NCBI GenBank assembly: GCA_963971225.1
Contig: OZ020269.1
Coordinates: forward strand, 97,086,040-97,150,039
Origin: Melieria omissa
Taxonomy: Eukaryota > Arthropoda > Insecta > Diptera > Ulidiidae
DNA: 64,000 bases
Direction: 5' to 3'
Shown: positions 12,420 through 26,500 of the stretch, piece after piece
How the letters are laid out: each line of letters starts with the position of its first letter
How positions within the stretch are numbered: position 1 is the stretch's first letter
Program-made: the position numbers and the translations under genes
Notes under the pieces: generated by a model
Databases searched by the model: none
The model's input: the letters and a program-made list of their open reading frames with translations, nothing else
What the model was told of the DNA's origin: nothing

Positions 12420-13880
12420 TTTAAGCTAAAAGAATGCAAAAATTAAAAATTGTTAAAAATAAAAACAACACATTTAGTTCTGACAAAATCAAACTACACA
12501 AAACAGTTCCCTACAGACTCAGTACAGCGATTTGTACGTTTTAAAAGCATGTCGAATGAGTGTTTCAGATCATCGGACGGGATATCTTTCACGATGTCGG
12601 TACAAGCTTTTACGTTCTCAAAATGCTTTCCTTTCATAAAAAAAAATTTTCTTAAAGGGAAAACTTGCACAGTATTAAGACTCACCCAAATACGGAGCTT
12701 GATGTGTTCTTAAAAATTCTAAATTTTATCTGGTTCACTCCTTATTTGGTAGCCAAAGGTTCAGTTTAAATGCCATAAATCAATGTTGTTGAGATGCCTA
12801 AATGCAATTTCAAACATTTTAATTAATATTTTGACTGATTTTTTATGAATTTACGTAGAGTTTTAATTGAAACGATGTTAATTGTTTGGAGGTTGGACAT
12901 GTTGCTCATCATTTATGTCTCAACGATTGTTTTTAAAGCACTTTTACCACTCATGAACTCTGCCACGAGATAAACAATCATAGTCGGCTGTGAATTGTCC
13001 TGTCGACTAGATTCCTTAGATTGTTAAAGAAGCAGTTGAGCAGGTTGGACAGTTTTCGTTCTAAATTCTGAGCCTAATTGCGTTTTCTTCCACTTCCTCG
13101 TCTGAATAAGTACTCGTCCATCAATTATTCAAAACCCAATATTATTCATACGCCCCGTACGCCTCGCTATGCTTCGAAAGCAAACACCACCCACTACGAT
13201 TGGCCTCATAAAGTTCAACGCTGCAGGCAGTTCAAATAAAGTTTGTTAATCACTCATTGCAACTGCATAAACACACCGATGACTGATACACCGAACTCGC
13301 CATTGCCACAGCTAATTAAACTTTGCACCAAGTAGGCGGCCGGTATTTCTAAATTAAAACCAATTAAAATGTCAGTTCAAGTGAACTTGCGGCTGGTGCA
13401 AGTTTTATTTGAAAATGTTTTTTTTTTATTGGCATTTGAAATGCTGTTGAAATGGGAAATTTAACAAGTGGAATGCAAACTTTTCAGTGGTGTCCATTAA
13501 TTTTTAATTAGCAATTAAGAAGCAACACAAAGTGTCTGCAAAATGTTGCTGGCCAAATGATGTTGTCCGTGTGACAAGCAAAAAAAAATTGCGTTTTATA
13601 GAATCCATACAAGACATATGACAAATGGCACATTGCTGACCAGCTGCTGGTTTCTAATTGTCATGGTGTTACAATTGCAACTGTCTGTGTGTGCGTGTGT
13701 GAGCGTTCACACGTTCATTATAGCAGGAAGTTAACTCAGAGTGGCTACAATTAGCAACAAGAAAATGTGGAGTTTAAAAAGTTGAATTGAATTTGTGGCA
13801 GATGAAAATAATGCAGAAGAAAATAATAAAAAGCTTCAAATGTTGCCATGTAGTCAACTACTCGATTACAATGGAAGTAG
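12420..13880. other. Intronic DNA, no gene recognised
   Basis: AT-rich intron with one short GT microsatellite near 13685-13710. No domain-bearing frame, RNA gene or transposon end was identified. Confidence 0.4.
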
Positions 13881-13883
13881 TAA

Positions 13884-14070
13884 TAAGAAGGGTCAAGGAT
13901 GAGTTAGGAGTTTGTATGAAGGAAGTATGATTTAAAGGTCCATTGACTTATAATATGGCGAAAGCACTTCAAATGGGAAATAATTAGACAAGTATTTTAT
14001 CATAAAAATCTAAGGGGGTCAACAAAGGGTTAGGAGAAACTTGATTTATTGGGCCCATTGCTTATTGGAA
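13884..14070 (+). repeat. Isolated units of the ~130-bp satellite found in the 23.5-27.9 kb structure
   Basis: About one and a half units contain GGGTCAACAAAGGGTTAGG, GTCCATTGACTTATAAT and AATAATTAGACAAGTATTTT. These match the monomers at 23.9-24.8 kb in order and orientation. It shows that the satellite is dispersed and not confined to the large inverted structure. Confidence 0.65.
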
Positions 14071-14429
14071 GCTGCTACTAATTTATAAAACTATTAAATT
14101 TCAAGTGAAATACTAAACAATTTGTAATAGATAATCAAATCCCAAAGAAAAAGTAAGGAAAATGCTATTAAAAACATCGGAATTAAAGCAGTGATGCCAA
14201 TTGTTTTGTTGTTGTCTATGGTTGACAACAGTTACAACTGTGTTCGATTATCGTGAAACTGTGTAGACGTCAAAATAATCGTTTCGATAAAAACATTAGC
14301 AGATGTGGTCGTATCGCTGTTGCTGTCAATGTGTTTGGGGCATAATATTTCTATACCATTTTTGTTACTTTTAAGAAACATTTTCTTTAACATACTTTTA
14401 GGCAGTATTGGCAATTATTATTTTGACTT

Positions 14430-15130
14430 TTTGAAATTTTTCATTAAAAATTTCTTTATTATTTGAAAACATCTTCTTTTTTACATAATTCATATTTAAT
14501 TGGATGTTTGATTGGATTTTTTCTTTTTTAAATTTTTCATTATGTTTTTTATTATTTCTTTATTATTTAAAAAGTCTCTTTTTCTACATAATTCATATTT
14601 AATTGGATGTTTGATTGGATTTTTTCCTTTTCTAAATTTTTCATTATTTTTTTATTATTTCTTTATTATTTCTTTATTATTTAAAAGTCTCTTTTTTTAC
14701 ATAATTCACATTTAATTGGATGTTTGATTGGATTTTTTCCTTTTTTAAATTGTTCGTTATGTTTTTTATTATTTCTTTATTATTTAAAAACGTCCCATTT
14801 TTACAAAATTCATATTTAATTGGATGTTTAAATGGATTTTTCCATTTGTTAATTTTTCGCTATTCTTTTATTATTTTTTTATTATTTAAAAAGTCCCCTT
14901 TATTACAAAATTTATATTTAATTGGATGTTTAAATGGATTTTTCCTTTTTTAAATTTTGTATTATTTTTTGATTGTTTCTTTACTGTTTAAAAAGTCTCC
15001 TTTTAACATAATTCGTATTTCATTAGATATTTGATTGGATTTTTCCTTTTTTCAATTTTTTATTAATTATATTTCTTTATTATTTAAAAACATCTCTTTT
15101 TTTACATAATTCATGTTTAGTTGGATATAA
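14430..15130. repeat. Tandem repeat of ~100-113 bp, about seven units, T-rich
   Basis: TAATTGGATGTTTGATTGG or close variants recur with TGGATG at 14501, 14604, 14717, 14821, 14923, 15024 (as TAGATA) and 15122. Between them is TTTATTATTTCTTTATTATTT and an AAAGTCTC-type segment. Periods are 103, 113, 104, 102, 101 and 98 bp. Predicted peptides from it are repeat artefacts. Confidence 0.8.
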
Positions 15131-15134
15131 TTTG

Positions 15135-18100
15135 AAGCGTTAATAAAAAATAAAGGAGCCTCTTTTCTATGCCATGTTTAGTGACTCAGAAGTTACTCTG
15201 TTAGCTATTTTTACTGATACTTTCAAAAAACTTTAACATACTTTGAGGCGGAGTTACAAAAATAAATTTAGCTAAGTGATAAAAGCAACTTTCAATTAAA
15301 TTCCAAACACTTTGATTCAAATGTGTTGAATGAAAGTACAACCTATCTCCCCCTCTATAATTTCCTTAACCGAAATTCCGCAAACTTTATTTTTTTTTAA
15401 ATAAACACCAAGTACTCTCCCACACACGCACACATCTAAGTAATTTGAAAGTTTCCCCATTTTAATTGACTGCATTTATGCAGCACAAACACACTGCCAC
15501 AGCAACAGCTGCCTACGATTGCATAGAATCTCAGTCAAGTGGTGCAAGTTTCTGGGGAATTTCTGTTCAGTTCCAGTGCAAACAAACAACGAGATGATTT
15601 CATTATGCAAACAATCTTCAACATTCACCGACACAACGTTTATGCAAAGAACTCCCAACGAGCCATTCAAACTGCCACTGGTCGTCGTTCAATTAAGCTG
15701 CCTGACTGCCTGGGTGCCAGCAATGACTGAAACCGCACTATTGACGTTTTCTACCCAAATAGCACAGAAACAACTTGCAATTTGCCACACATTTTTGCCA
15801 TTTAAATGAACCTTTCTCCAACGCCACATTTACGAAAAAGCAACGAGTTCTTCGAAAATGTGGCACCAACTTGTGCTGCTCGAATGAGTTTTCCAGTTTG
15901 CAGAGTTTTCTGAATATTATTTTCTTGAATACTATTCGAGTGCTTACATCTCCAGTCCTTGAAGAGAAACAATTCAATAAGAAATTCTTTCAATTCAAGG
16001 AACGGAAAATAATTATTATGGAATTCTGATGAGTAAGAAATAAAAAACTGGCATAAATATTTCGCTATAATTGCCTTGAATAAGGAAAATAGATCTCGCG
16101 ATATGTTCTCGATATGTAGTTTCAAGTATCTAATATAGAATATAATAGAAAAACAGCCCAAGACATAGAGAGCATTGACTTTATCAAAGACATTGGAAAT
16201 TTCTCTCAGAGTGAAGCAACTATTTGAGCAATCCAGCTCAATACTTTAAAATATTTTAGTGAAATTCGCTTCCTTGACAATGACACTGAATACGACCACA
16301 AAGCTTGAGTTGAAAAATGAAAATAAAAACTAACAAAACGTAGCAGAATGCAGTCAGCAATAGTCCACGAAGAAGCTGCAACATCAGCGAAAACTTGGAG
16401 CTGCAAGTAGCCCGTAAGGAGAAGGGACAGACTGCACGGTCCATAAAACCTCAGAGGGCAACGCAAAAATTACGCTTCAATTTGCACCGCATAAACATGA
16501 CATAAAAGTGTCACATTGACAATAGCAGCCAGCAGACGCTGGAAGCATACAATAACAAAGTGCGAAGCGTCCATTTGCCTTGAGCGCAAGTGGCGAGCGC
16601 GAGCAACACCGCTCGCGCACGCGTTGACAAAGAGAAAAATGTGCGCGCATGATTGCATGCAGCAAAGCAATGGCGAACAGTTAAACAAAAGCAACAATGT
16701 GTCGCTGGCAGCCATTGTGGCAATTGCTGGCATGGCGTGGAAATGAAATGATGCAGTTGTTGGCACTTGGAACTGCACAGAATGCGAATGCGAGCGTGAA
16801 ATGTAAATGTGTATGTGTGTGTACTAAATGTTTGTCAGACTGGCTGTGCGTTGCTTCATTCATTTGTCTGTCGCTCTTGACCTACATGTATAATATTTTT
16901 GCATGTTTGTATGTATGTGTGTGTGTGTTTTGAGCAGAAAAAAATTATAATAAATACAAAAGGCTACAACTGTGGCAAAGACACAACTGGCAGCCGGTAG
17001 GCGAGAAGCATGGAATGAAATGAGTGAGTGTGAGTGTGGCTGTATGTGTGTTTATAGGAAAAGAAAACGGCAGTGCGTGATGAATTTCATATGCAGGCGT
17101 AAATGACAAAATGCAACACATAAACGCACATACGAGTATATCTGTACGTGTGTGTGCATTGTGCGCGTCATTAGCATAACTGTAGTATGTCATTACATCA
17201 GACATGGCCGTATTCAACCCTATCCATGCTACATCTGTGTGTTTGTGTATCTGTATTTGTGAGTGTCACAGTCACTGTTACTGACTGGCATCCTTACATT
17301 TGTAAGAACGCCACAAGAACTGCATTGAACCTTAGAAGCATTTTCTGCACTTCACACTTACACACACATGCACACATGTACTTTCTATACATACAACCAA
17401 CAGCTTTGCAATTTAGCGTTGTCAACTGCTAATTTATGCATTAATAAATTTCACTCTCTCACCCACTAAGCCTTATCAATTGTGCTTTCATTATCTTCAA
17501 TTCATTAGATTTTACTTGAGCCAATAAAACATTCCTTGCGTAATTAGACCAATTAATTTTCATACATTCTCGTGTTGGCAACGCCGCGACAATCTCGTTA
17601 GAAAGTCATATTTTTCCAGGTAGCGCAAAATGAAACAAAGTCCTTGTGGCCTCCTTTTATAGAACACCCACACTGCTGTTCCACACACACACTTCTGTTC
17701 TGCTCCTAAATGATGCTAAATGGCTTTAATTCTCGGTCTCTCTCTCTCACACTCTCTTGTAGCGAGGTAGCAACGAGCAAACGGCAACAAAACGGCACAC
17801 AAGCGCAACTTGAGTGACTCAGGGGGTGGCAGTAGCAGATATCTATCTGCCTACTTTCACACACTCACACAATGCCCCGTCATTCATTCATGTGATGTGT
17901 ATGTATGTACCAGTGCCATTATTGTTGTAATTATTAAGCATTATCTAGGCTTGCAATTGGTATTGCCTCTCATACAATATTGTTTCCCTATTTCAAGCTT
18001 AGGCGCCTAAAAGTATGTATGGAAAATTAATATCTATGAAATTGCTTTCACAAAGCATTGTAGACCTTCAAATACATACTTTTCATATGCAGATTCTGAC

Positions 18101-18150
18101 AAAAAAAAACAATAAAATAAACAATAAACTTCAAGGCTTTTATAACCATT
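15135..18150. other. Intronic DNA, no gene recognised
   Basis: Several overlapping 60-119 aa frames on both strands lack domains and contradict one another. GT/CA microsatellites occur near 16805-16825, 16915-16930, 17020-17055, 17240-17270 and 17360-17375. No transposon ends or RNA genes were recognised. Confidence 0.4.
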
Positions 18151-18157
18151 TTTTTAA

Positions 18158-18684
18158 TTTATTTTATTTAGTTTTATTTTATATTATTTTATTTTATTTT
18201 ATTTTATTTTATTTTATTTTATTTTATTTTATTTTATTTTAATTTATTTTATTGTATTTTTTTTTTATTTTTTCTTTATTTTATTTATTCGATTTGATTT
18301 TATTTTCATTTATTTCATTTTACTTTATTTTATTTTGTTTTGTGTTTTATTTTATTTTATTTGTTTTATTTTATTTTATTTTATTTTATTTTATTTTATT
18401 TTATTTTATTTTATTTTATTTTATTTTTTTAATTTGATGTTAGTTTTTTGTTTTGTTTTGTTGTATTTTATTTTATTATATTTTATTTGATTTTAGTTGA
18501 TTTTATTTTATTTTATTTTATTTTATTTTATTTTATTTTTTTTTATTTTATTTTATTTTATTTTATTTTATTTTATTTTATTTTATTTTATTTTATTTTA
18601 TTTTATTTTATTTTATTTTATTTTATTTTATTTTATTTTATTTTATTTTATTTTATTTTATTTTATTTTATTTTATTTTATTTT
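18158..18684. repeat. TTTTA pentanucleotide array, ~530 bp
   Basis: A near-continuous run of TTTTA units lies here. It is interrupted by a few substitutions and two more degraded stretches at about 18240-18360 and 18428-18500. The last ~180 bp are essentially pure, suggesting recent expansion at that end. The leucine/phenylalanine/isoleucine/tyrosine frames read from it are not genes. Confidence 0.95.
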
Positions 18685-18689
18685 ACTGA

Positions 18690-19078
18690 GATGATACTCA
18701 AGTGAGCCAGTGAGAGACCAGTCAGGTATCGAGTGAGGATGCAGGATACTCTGGATACTCCTCTGTCTGGGGCTAAGTACCTGGCGTGGTCCATTGCTGT
18801 TGGTCCATTGATACGCAAAATGTTGGCCTTACCCACTTCCTTAGTCATTCTTGTATGTGTTCCCTGGGATGTCCACAGAATAGTTCAGGGCCTACCAGTC
18901 CCTTGATCGTTGTTCGTCATGTCCTGGGATCCAGTGTAACTCTATAGAGTATAGAGTCTTCCGGTTTATTCAGAAGATCACGCCAATCCTTTACAAGTTG
19001 TGAGGAAGCCACGTAGGCTTCTACAGCCTTTTGGACCGTTTGACTGTCGAGTAGTACCATACCAGACCAATACCAGAT
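18690..19078. other. Unassigned higher-complexity DNA beside the TTTTA array
   Basis: Composition is visibly more GC-rich than the surrounding intron. The minus-strand frame 18917-19135 includes QTVQKAVEAYVASSQ and LVKDWRDLLNKPEDSILYRV. Its wording looks protein-like and could be a retroelement scrap, but I do not recognise the family. It is interrupted and overlaps a MITE end, so no gene is called. Confidence 0.3.
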
Positions 19079-19254
19079 CAGTGGCGCACACAGCGGAGAG
19101 GAATTAGAGCTGCAACCCCCCCTCCCCAAATACAAAAATTACTGGTGCAAAATATGACTTAAAATGGAATTGGTTTAAATGGAATTGAAATTTAAAATCA
19201 AAAGTTGTAAGCGAACCCCCCTCGCCCCCAAAATAAAATTCTGTGTGCGCCACT
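19079..19254. mobile_element. Short hAT-like MITE remnant
   Basis: The left end CAGTGGCGCACACAG at 19079 is answered by CTGTGTGCGCCACT ending at about 19254, an inverted repeat of about 14 bp with a CAGTGGCG start typical of hAT elements. TACCAGAT precedes the left end and occurs again a few bases beyond the right end, so a precise 8-bp duplication is not clean. The internal 150 bp are non-coding. A similar start, CAGTGGCGCACATGG, lies at 57077. Confidence 0.55.
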
Positions 19255-19299
19255 CTATCTGATACCAGATACCAACAGATATTTTCCTACGTAGGCAGT

Positions 19300-22200
19300 A
19301 GATGCATGTCTCAATGGCGTCAATTTTGGCTTGGAAGCCATTTTCCCCATAGAGAAAGATTTGTTAAATTTTGGGCCATAATCCCCAGCCCCTACATTTT
19401 GATCCTTCAGAGATCAAAAGAGAAGAATTCCTCTTCAGCTGTAATGTTGCCGCAGCTTCACATTATTTGTACCCCATCACTTCAAACTATAAAAAATAGT
19501 TCATTATCCGAAATCCTAAAATCACCAAAGCGCCTTAATTTCCATAGGGAAAACCAACTTTCAATTCACTGATGCTATTTTAAAAAATTGAAAAGAAAAT
19601 CCCATAAAAAACATTGTTGTTATTACTGTTGGTAAAAAGTTTTTTATAAGCCATTGAAATTCTTTTGATATAACTCAAATAATAACTGCAAAACTTTTGT
19701 TGAAATTTTTTCTATTACTCGAGTTTGTTGTTGTGTTCCGCCTAAAAATTCCTGCCAGTTTATAAGCGAAATATTAATGTGCATTTGCAATAACAGTAAC
19801 AACAACAACAATATTTGTAGAGCATATAAAAAATAAGAAGAGCAATAATAATAATAACAATAATCAACAACAAAAACCAACACAGAAAAGCACTACAAGC
19901 AAAGCAAAGCACAGCATAGCGCGAGCTGAGCAACCAAGGAAGACATAATAAAGAGCGAAAAATTTAGGTGGAGTAAAGGTAGAGAAGAGGATACAATGGC
20001 TGAGGCAGAAGCAGCAGCATTGAGGGAGAGAGAGAAAAATTGCAAGTAGTGCAGCTTTTTTTGTGCAATTCCTGCACAGTGCGGCTTTGTTATTGTTACA
20101 TTGTAACGGCACTGGCTGCTGGCGCTGTGGTTGCGACTGTTTGCTGTTGTATTGTTGTTGTTGCAACAATGGCTTCATTTTCTAGTTTCCGCTGCTTTTC
20201 AACGACTCTATTATACTCAGTAGCGCTGCTAAAGCGCAACAACTACAAATGAGCGCAAAAAGAGAACTGAGAGCTGGTAGTGGGAAGCTTGAAGCGGCTG
20301 CCAACGAATGCTAAAGCAGATTCACTCATACATAATGCAGAGGAAGTGATTGCTGCTAAAATTAATTTAAATTTTTATGCGAATGAAGCAGCGAAACACA
20401 CACACAGACAACGAAATGGCTATGAAATGAAGCAGCTAACGAAATGTGCATTGGATTAGTGGAGAAATGACCAGAAAATTGCAATGACCACAAAATTGAA
20501 ATAGATTTAATTTTGAATTAAGTTTTAAATTTTTGGTTAAATACAAAGTTTGGAAATTTGGAAAAATAATTCTTAATTCGCGCTCCTGATTGATCATCGT
20601 TTCAAGAGTGTAATTTCAGTTGGCCTGCAGCGGCCATCGATTTGGCCTTGAAGCAAACTCAAAGCAATGCACACATAACCAAATTTTCCGCTGCAATTTT
20701 CATATTTTTCTCCATAATAACTTCCAGCAGCATTCACGCCATGCAATATTGAGCCTCGAGCTGTTACAACAACAACAACAACACCGCCACAACAAATGCC
20801 CAGAATGTGACATACACACATACAAACAAGCAGACAAAGTGAATATTGCATGCGTCCATAAATATAGCCCAACTGCGCTTCCTGACTGACAGACTGTCGC
20901 ACTGTCGCTCTCTGTCACACACTCACCAAGCCACCGCATTGTCAAATAACTGCACAAAGCAGCAACTGTGTTTATTTTGTGTTTCAAATTACACACACAG
21001 ACACACCCACAACATTCGATGTCCTTCGCAAATCCCCATCTTCCAATCTGCCTCGCCCCTCTCTTTTGCCCTCACTGTGCGCTTTATTCTGCAAATATGT
21101 TTGCATATTTTGGACCTGTTGTTGTTGTTGTTGTTCTTTGCGGTAGTTCGGCAAGGGTTGCTGCGAAACATCACAACATACACTTGCAAATTTTGTTGTT
21201 ATTGTGTAAAATATAAACCAATTGTGACATTCTGACATGTGTCAAAATATCCACAAATGCGGTAAGGACACGAATGAGCTGTAAAGCCAGCGCGCAAATT
21301 TTCGAGCAGCCAAACATAGAAATTGTGTTTCTTGACTTTTCAAGTGCAGCAGAAGTGCGAGAGGGGAGAGGGGTGTGATAAGCTGGCAGAATTTTTGTGC
21401 ATTGCAATGAATGGATGGTTGGAAATTTCCGGTTGCCAGCAGCCAGTGCACAAAATAAGCGTTGAATTTTGTGATGTGTTGCACACAGGCAGCGCATTAA
21501 ATAAATTTACGCGTCGAGTTGCCACCGGAACAGCTGCAGCGCTTGCTGGAGCAGTGCAGCATGTGGTGGATGGTACCATTGGATTTAATGATGTCAGATG
21601 GCACTTGCGAGTGCAATGAGAAAAAGTAGTTGCTTTGGCGAGTTTGAAGAAGATAAAAAATACCTCTAAACATGAAAGCACTGCAAGTATTTACTTGAGT
21701 ACTTTGCTGTGCTAGTTAAGTTATTTGCGCAGGAAAATGTGTAAACCAAATAAAAAGGAAGCAGTTTGTGCTTTGCAAACTAGCAGATTTTGTAAGACAA
21801 GTTGTCCAAAAAATATGCCAATGATTTGACTGTCAATATTAGTTAACTGATTCAAAATTTTTAAGGTAGTATTTGTAATAATTAGAACAAAAATATGCAG
21901 AATAGGAATGTATTGGGAGGATTTGCAAAATAAAACAAAACACAAAAAAATATTATTTAATCTCCAATGCACTCAACTCAATAGCTCAAGTAAGCCGCTA
22001 GCTCCTTAATTATCTGCGATAAGAATTGCAATAATATTAAATTTGTATTTGTTGGAAAATTATTTGTCAATAAAACTTAATCCAAATAAGTAACAATACC
22101 GAATACATAATGTCCGAGGCCACAGGACTTGCAATAAAAAACTGCAAATTGCCAGCAAAGCAAAGAAACAAAACAACCAGCAACACCAACATAACTTTGC

Positions 22201-23540
22201 ATTAAAATTCGAATTGAATTTGGCCGAAAATGGCAAAAAACCACACGCAAATAAAATACTGCGGCACATAAAACGGTGCAAAATTACTAAAATATTTAAA
22301 TGCCAACTTTGGTCCAGACGCGGCTAAGCATCAACAACAATAAGGAAAACAACGAAACCAACATAAACATTAAAATAATGTTGCATACTTTGGGCAAACA
22401 CACTTTCAGGGACCTGAAAGAGAGCAATCGGAGGATGCGCGATGCTCCATAAGACAGCTGGGCAGCGAAGCGGAAAAGCCGAAAGGCAGACGTTATCGCA
22501 CATACATTTATGCATGCATACCTTTAGGCGCTTTAAATGTCTAACGCCGCATAACAACTCAAGCGAGTTTTCATGGTTGCTTCCTGTGCATATGTGATAA
22601 GGTGAATATGCAAGTGTTTGCATGTAACTATGTATGTATATGTGTGTATGTTTGTGTGTGTGATTGTGTGGGCGTTTATGCTGTGATGTATAAAATTCAC
22701 ATAAATGTGCGGAAGAGCATTTAATTTGCAATTTATGCTTAAATTGCAGGCAAATTCAAATTCAAACACACACACAGATATATACAGTAAGCGCACCATA
22801 GACAAAGCAGTGCGCAGCTTGCCAAATCCAATTAGGGCTGCGCCGGGCAGACGCGCCACCACAGGTGGCAACGTCTTCACGAGCACAAGAGGGCAGCAGG
22901 AAGCGATGTGCGTGCGTTAAGTGGCACAAGAAATTCGCGCTGCCTTCCCCAACACTCCAACGCAACTGGTCGTTCGCCTAACTTTGCAATCTTGTGGCTT
23001 AAAACGCACATTAATGGGCAATTTCATTGCTTTTTTGTTTTTGTTCTTTGGATATTATTTTGTTTTGTTTGTTTTGTGCTGTTAATGTGCTAGCAAGCAT
23101 TGTATTGCAATTACATGTTTATGAGGATTTGTACGGTTTTGTTTTCTACTCAGTGTGTGTAAGTGTGTGTGTGTGGTTAAGTTGTTTGGGTAGATTTGTG
23201 ATAATGAAGGCATAAAAACTTTACTCCAGAGAATTGTAATGACGAGTATTGTTTCGGTGTTTAAAAATGCGATTTAAAAATTATTTAAATTATTAACAAT
23301 TATTAATTCAATTAACTATTCAGAAAATATTAAATTTGCGGTCAAGGAAATAATTACTCAGGTTCATAACTATTATTTTGTAAAGAAATGTCTACTTAAA
23401 ATAAGTTTTAAGTCGACTTTACGTCATTTATTGTTTTTGACCACAGCAAAATAACAACACAAATTCAAATAGAAACGCAAAAAACTAAGAATAGACAATA
23501 AGTCTTTATTCTCATGCTTATTCTAGAACAAGAAAATCAT
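19300..23540. other. Intronic DNA, no gene recognised
   Basis: This stretch has moderate-complexity intron, CAA/TTG triplet runs (near 19800-19880, 20150, 20768, 21118) and GT runs (near 22650-22665, 23155-23172). Overlapping frames of 60-135 aa occur on both strands but are Cys-, Ser- or His-rich translations of those repeats. I found no splice-supported exon or transposon terminus. Confidence 0.4.
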
Positions 23541-23555
23541 CTATCTATATATATA

Positions 23556-26500
23556 TAACTGCTTGTCCTGACTGACTGATACATCACCGCCCAGCTCAAA
23601 CCGCCAAAGCTACTAATATGAAATTTGAACTGTAGGTATATCTTGAAAAAAAAGTCCACTAAAACGGGGTTTTCAAATTCCGGGTATAAAAGGGGAAAAC
23701 ATGGGTTAACCGTAAACCTACGTTACAAAACGGATCGAAAACGACCCGGATTAAGATCACACACACAAATTACAACAAAATGCAAAGCCAACTTAGTTTT
23801 TAAAATATAAAACGGTTTGATTTCGATAGATAGTATCCAAGCAAGACAATCATGAAAACACAGCAAAAACAAAAAAGAAAATTTAAAAAATATTAGAAGT
23901 ACAAAACAAAATTTGGTCGAAAACGACCCCAACATAGGTGTACGGTTAAGGTGTTGTATGAAGAAACACAATTTAGTAGGCCCACTGATTTCAAATTTGG
24001 TAAAAACACTTTAAACAAAATATAATTCGACATATAATTTTTAATTTTTCGAAAATCAAAATTTAACGGGGTCAACAATGGGTTAAGGTTCGTAGACGGG
24101 AATGCTACGAAAAAACCATGAAGCGATGGACCTATTGACATCAAGTTTGGTGAAAAAATTTGATACAAATAAAAAAAAATTTGAATAAAAAATAATTTGA
24201 CACGTGTTTCTCATTTTTTTTTTAATAAGGACTTAAGAAGGTCCACCAAGGGTTAAAAGTTTGTATGAAGAAACACGATTTTTTACGCCTTTTATCTTTT
24301 TTATCTTTTTCGAAAATCGTAATCTGACGGGTAGCAATGGGTTGAAAGTTTGGAGAAACGGTAACAAAAATGAATTCATGGGCCTATTGACCTCAAATTT
24401 TGTGAAGTTTTCGACACATGTTTTTCACTCTTTCGATAATAAAAACTTGACTGGGTCATCGGTGGGTTAAGAGTTTGTAGGAAGAAACAAGATTTGATGG
24501 TCTTTTGACTTTAAACTTGGTGAAAGTACTCTTGGTGAGAAATAATTTGATATGTGTTTTTTTATTTTTTCTAAAATAAAAACCTGAAGGGGTCAACAAT
24601 GTCAACGGATCAACGGTAGGTTAAGAGTTTGTATGGGGAGATATGTCTTAATGCGCTAATTGCCTTCAGATGTGGTGAAAGCATTTCAAATGAGAAATAA
24701 TTAGAAAAGTATTTTTTCATAAAAATCTGATGGGATCAACACAGGGTTAAGAAAACATGATTTATTGGTCCCATTGGCTTTAAATATCGAATCCAATCCA
24801 AATTGTGGTTGACAGTTGACAGTTTTTCATTCACACCATTTGTTCGTTGCTTATACGTCTCATCTACTTTTAGGAATCGAACCTGGATCCTCCGGTTGTT
24901 GTTGTAATCTTTTAACGAAATTAAAAATCAAGCAATAAAAATCTCAAACAAATTCTCGCTCGAAAACCCAATTGCCAAATTTATTGTGCGCACTGACAAC
25001 TAAAAATAAATTCGGACAGCAAGAAAATAACAAATCAAACTCAACAAAGCCGCATTGTGTGCGCTCAAACCGTTCGGCGGCGCCGCTCACAAATCGAATA
25101 CTCCGTTAGCTGCTTTTGTTTGTGTGCAATTTATTACTCTGTCTTTGGCCTTTCCGCTGTTGTTGTCCGGTTGTTTACGATTTGGTGTTGTTGTTATTGT
25201 TTTCTGCCTTTGCTGTCTATTGTTCCACTAGCACAATCAGCTTATTCTATTTTCACGCCCCCTTTCAACGCCCAACTGCTGTTGAGCGCTGTTTTCTATT
25301 ATTTTGTTGTTGTCAAGATTTGTTGCTGTTATTAGTTTAGCGGTGCTTATTCGATTTATTTCATTAAGGAATTTATTGTTTGTTCACACCATTTCGATTT
25401 CGTCCGTTCTCAACGTTTTCAATTCAATTCAACTAATTGTTGGCGCCGACAATTGTTGTGTAGTAATGCTTTTGATTTATTTGGGATTTCATTTGTTAAG
25501 TGCGGTAGAGTTGCCAGCGTTTTCGACTTTCGTTTGTGTTGAATATTTTCTCCATTTCTCCTTCCATTGACTCTAAGCAACATTATAGCCACATTGCGTG
25601 CATTGGACGCTCTCAAATTGTGGAGATTTTCAAATCATTATTCATTTCATATAATTAATTGTGCTCGGCTTTTTCTCATTCACAGTGAAATGTAGGGGAA
25701 GACTTATTTTCTTTTCAGTGTGTACATCAACTACGCCTGACTTTTGTTGTTGTTTTTTTTCGGTTTTAGAGAACTTATGGCGTGCGTAAAGTTTGCACAG
25801 AATGGTGTGTTATTTGTCATAAACAGTTGGCTGTTTTACATTTATTGCATGACGTATTTATTTCATTAAATTGCCCAGCGATTAGACTCCATGCAATTGC
25901 GGCACAGAATTAGAAGAAATGGTCTGTTCTTAATAACAATTGGTATGCTAGTTAATCATGGTCTGCTGAATTGAAATCGCCATTTTGTTTTTCTTAAACT
26001 TTTGTAGTTTGGCAATGCTTGAGACTTAAATAGGCAATTTTCGTAATTTTTGATAAGCTTTAGCATCAAGTTTGCTGGCTAAATTTTTCAGATGTTAATT
26101 TTCTTAGTTACGTCAACGTTTGTTAATTGCAAAGAGCAACAGAATTTGTATGAAACCCCTTTAGTTTTGCAATAAAAATGATAATAAAAGATGCATGTTT
26201 TGTATTTGTGCAATTTTTTTCTTTTTTCATGCCGATACTTTCAGGAATGAATAAAACATATTTTGTCAAAAAAAGGTGTTTAGAACAATTTTCAAATTGA
26301 ATTTTCTGAGATCGGAAGATATTGAAAGACCTGTTCATATTATTCGATAAAGAAAAAATGCTTCTTGAAATACCAAAAAACAATCCAGGAACATATTTTC
26401 ACATACTTTAGATATTTTTCCCTAAGTTTTGCGGATTTTAAGGTTTTTAATTTTGAAAAATATTTTTAACTAGCGGTTTAAAGTCGATGATGTCAATTAA

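Noticed and set aside
15519..16161. Overlapping 84-119 aa frames on both strands
   Set aside because: They oppose one another, have no domain, no splice support and ordinary intron composition.
18015..18705. 60-85 aa open frames rich in Ile/Leu/Phe/Tyr
   Set aside because: They are translations of the TTTTA array.
20594..21681. A cluster of frames up to 129 aa
   Set aside because: They are low-complexity translations (Gln/Asn, Val/Leu, Cys runs) of triplet repeats, present on both strands.
25057..25570. Hydrophobic Cys-rich frames resembling membrane proteins
   Set aside because: The composition comes from TTG/TTT repeats, and two overlapping frames look equally hydrophobic.
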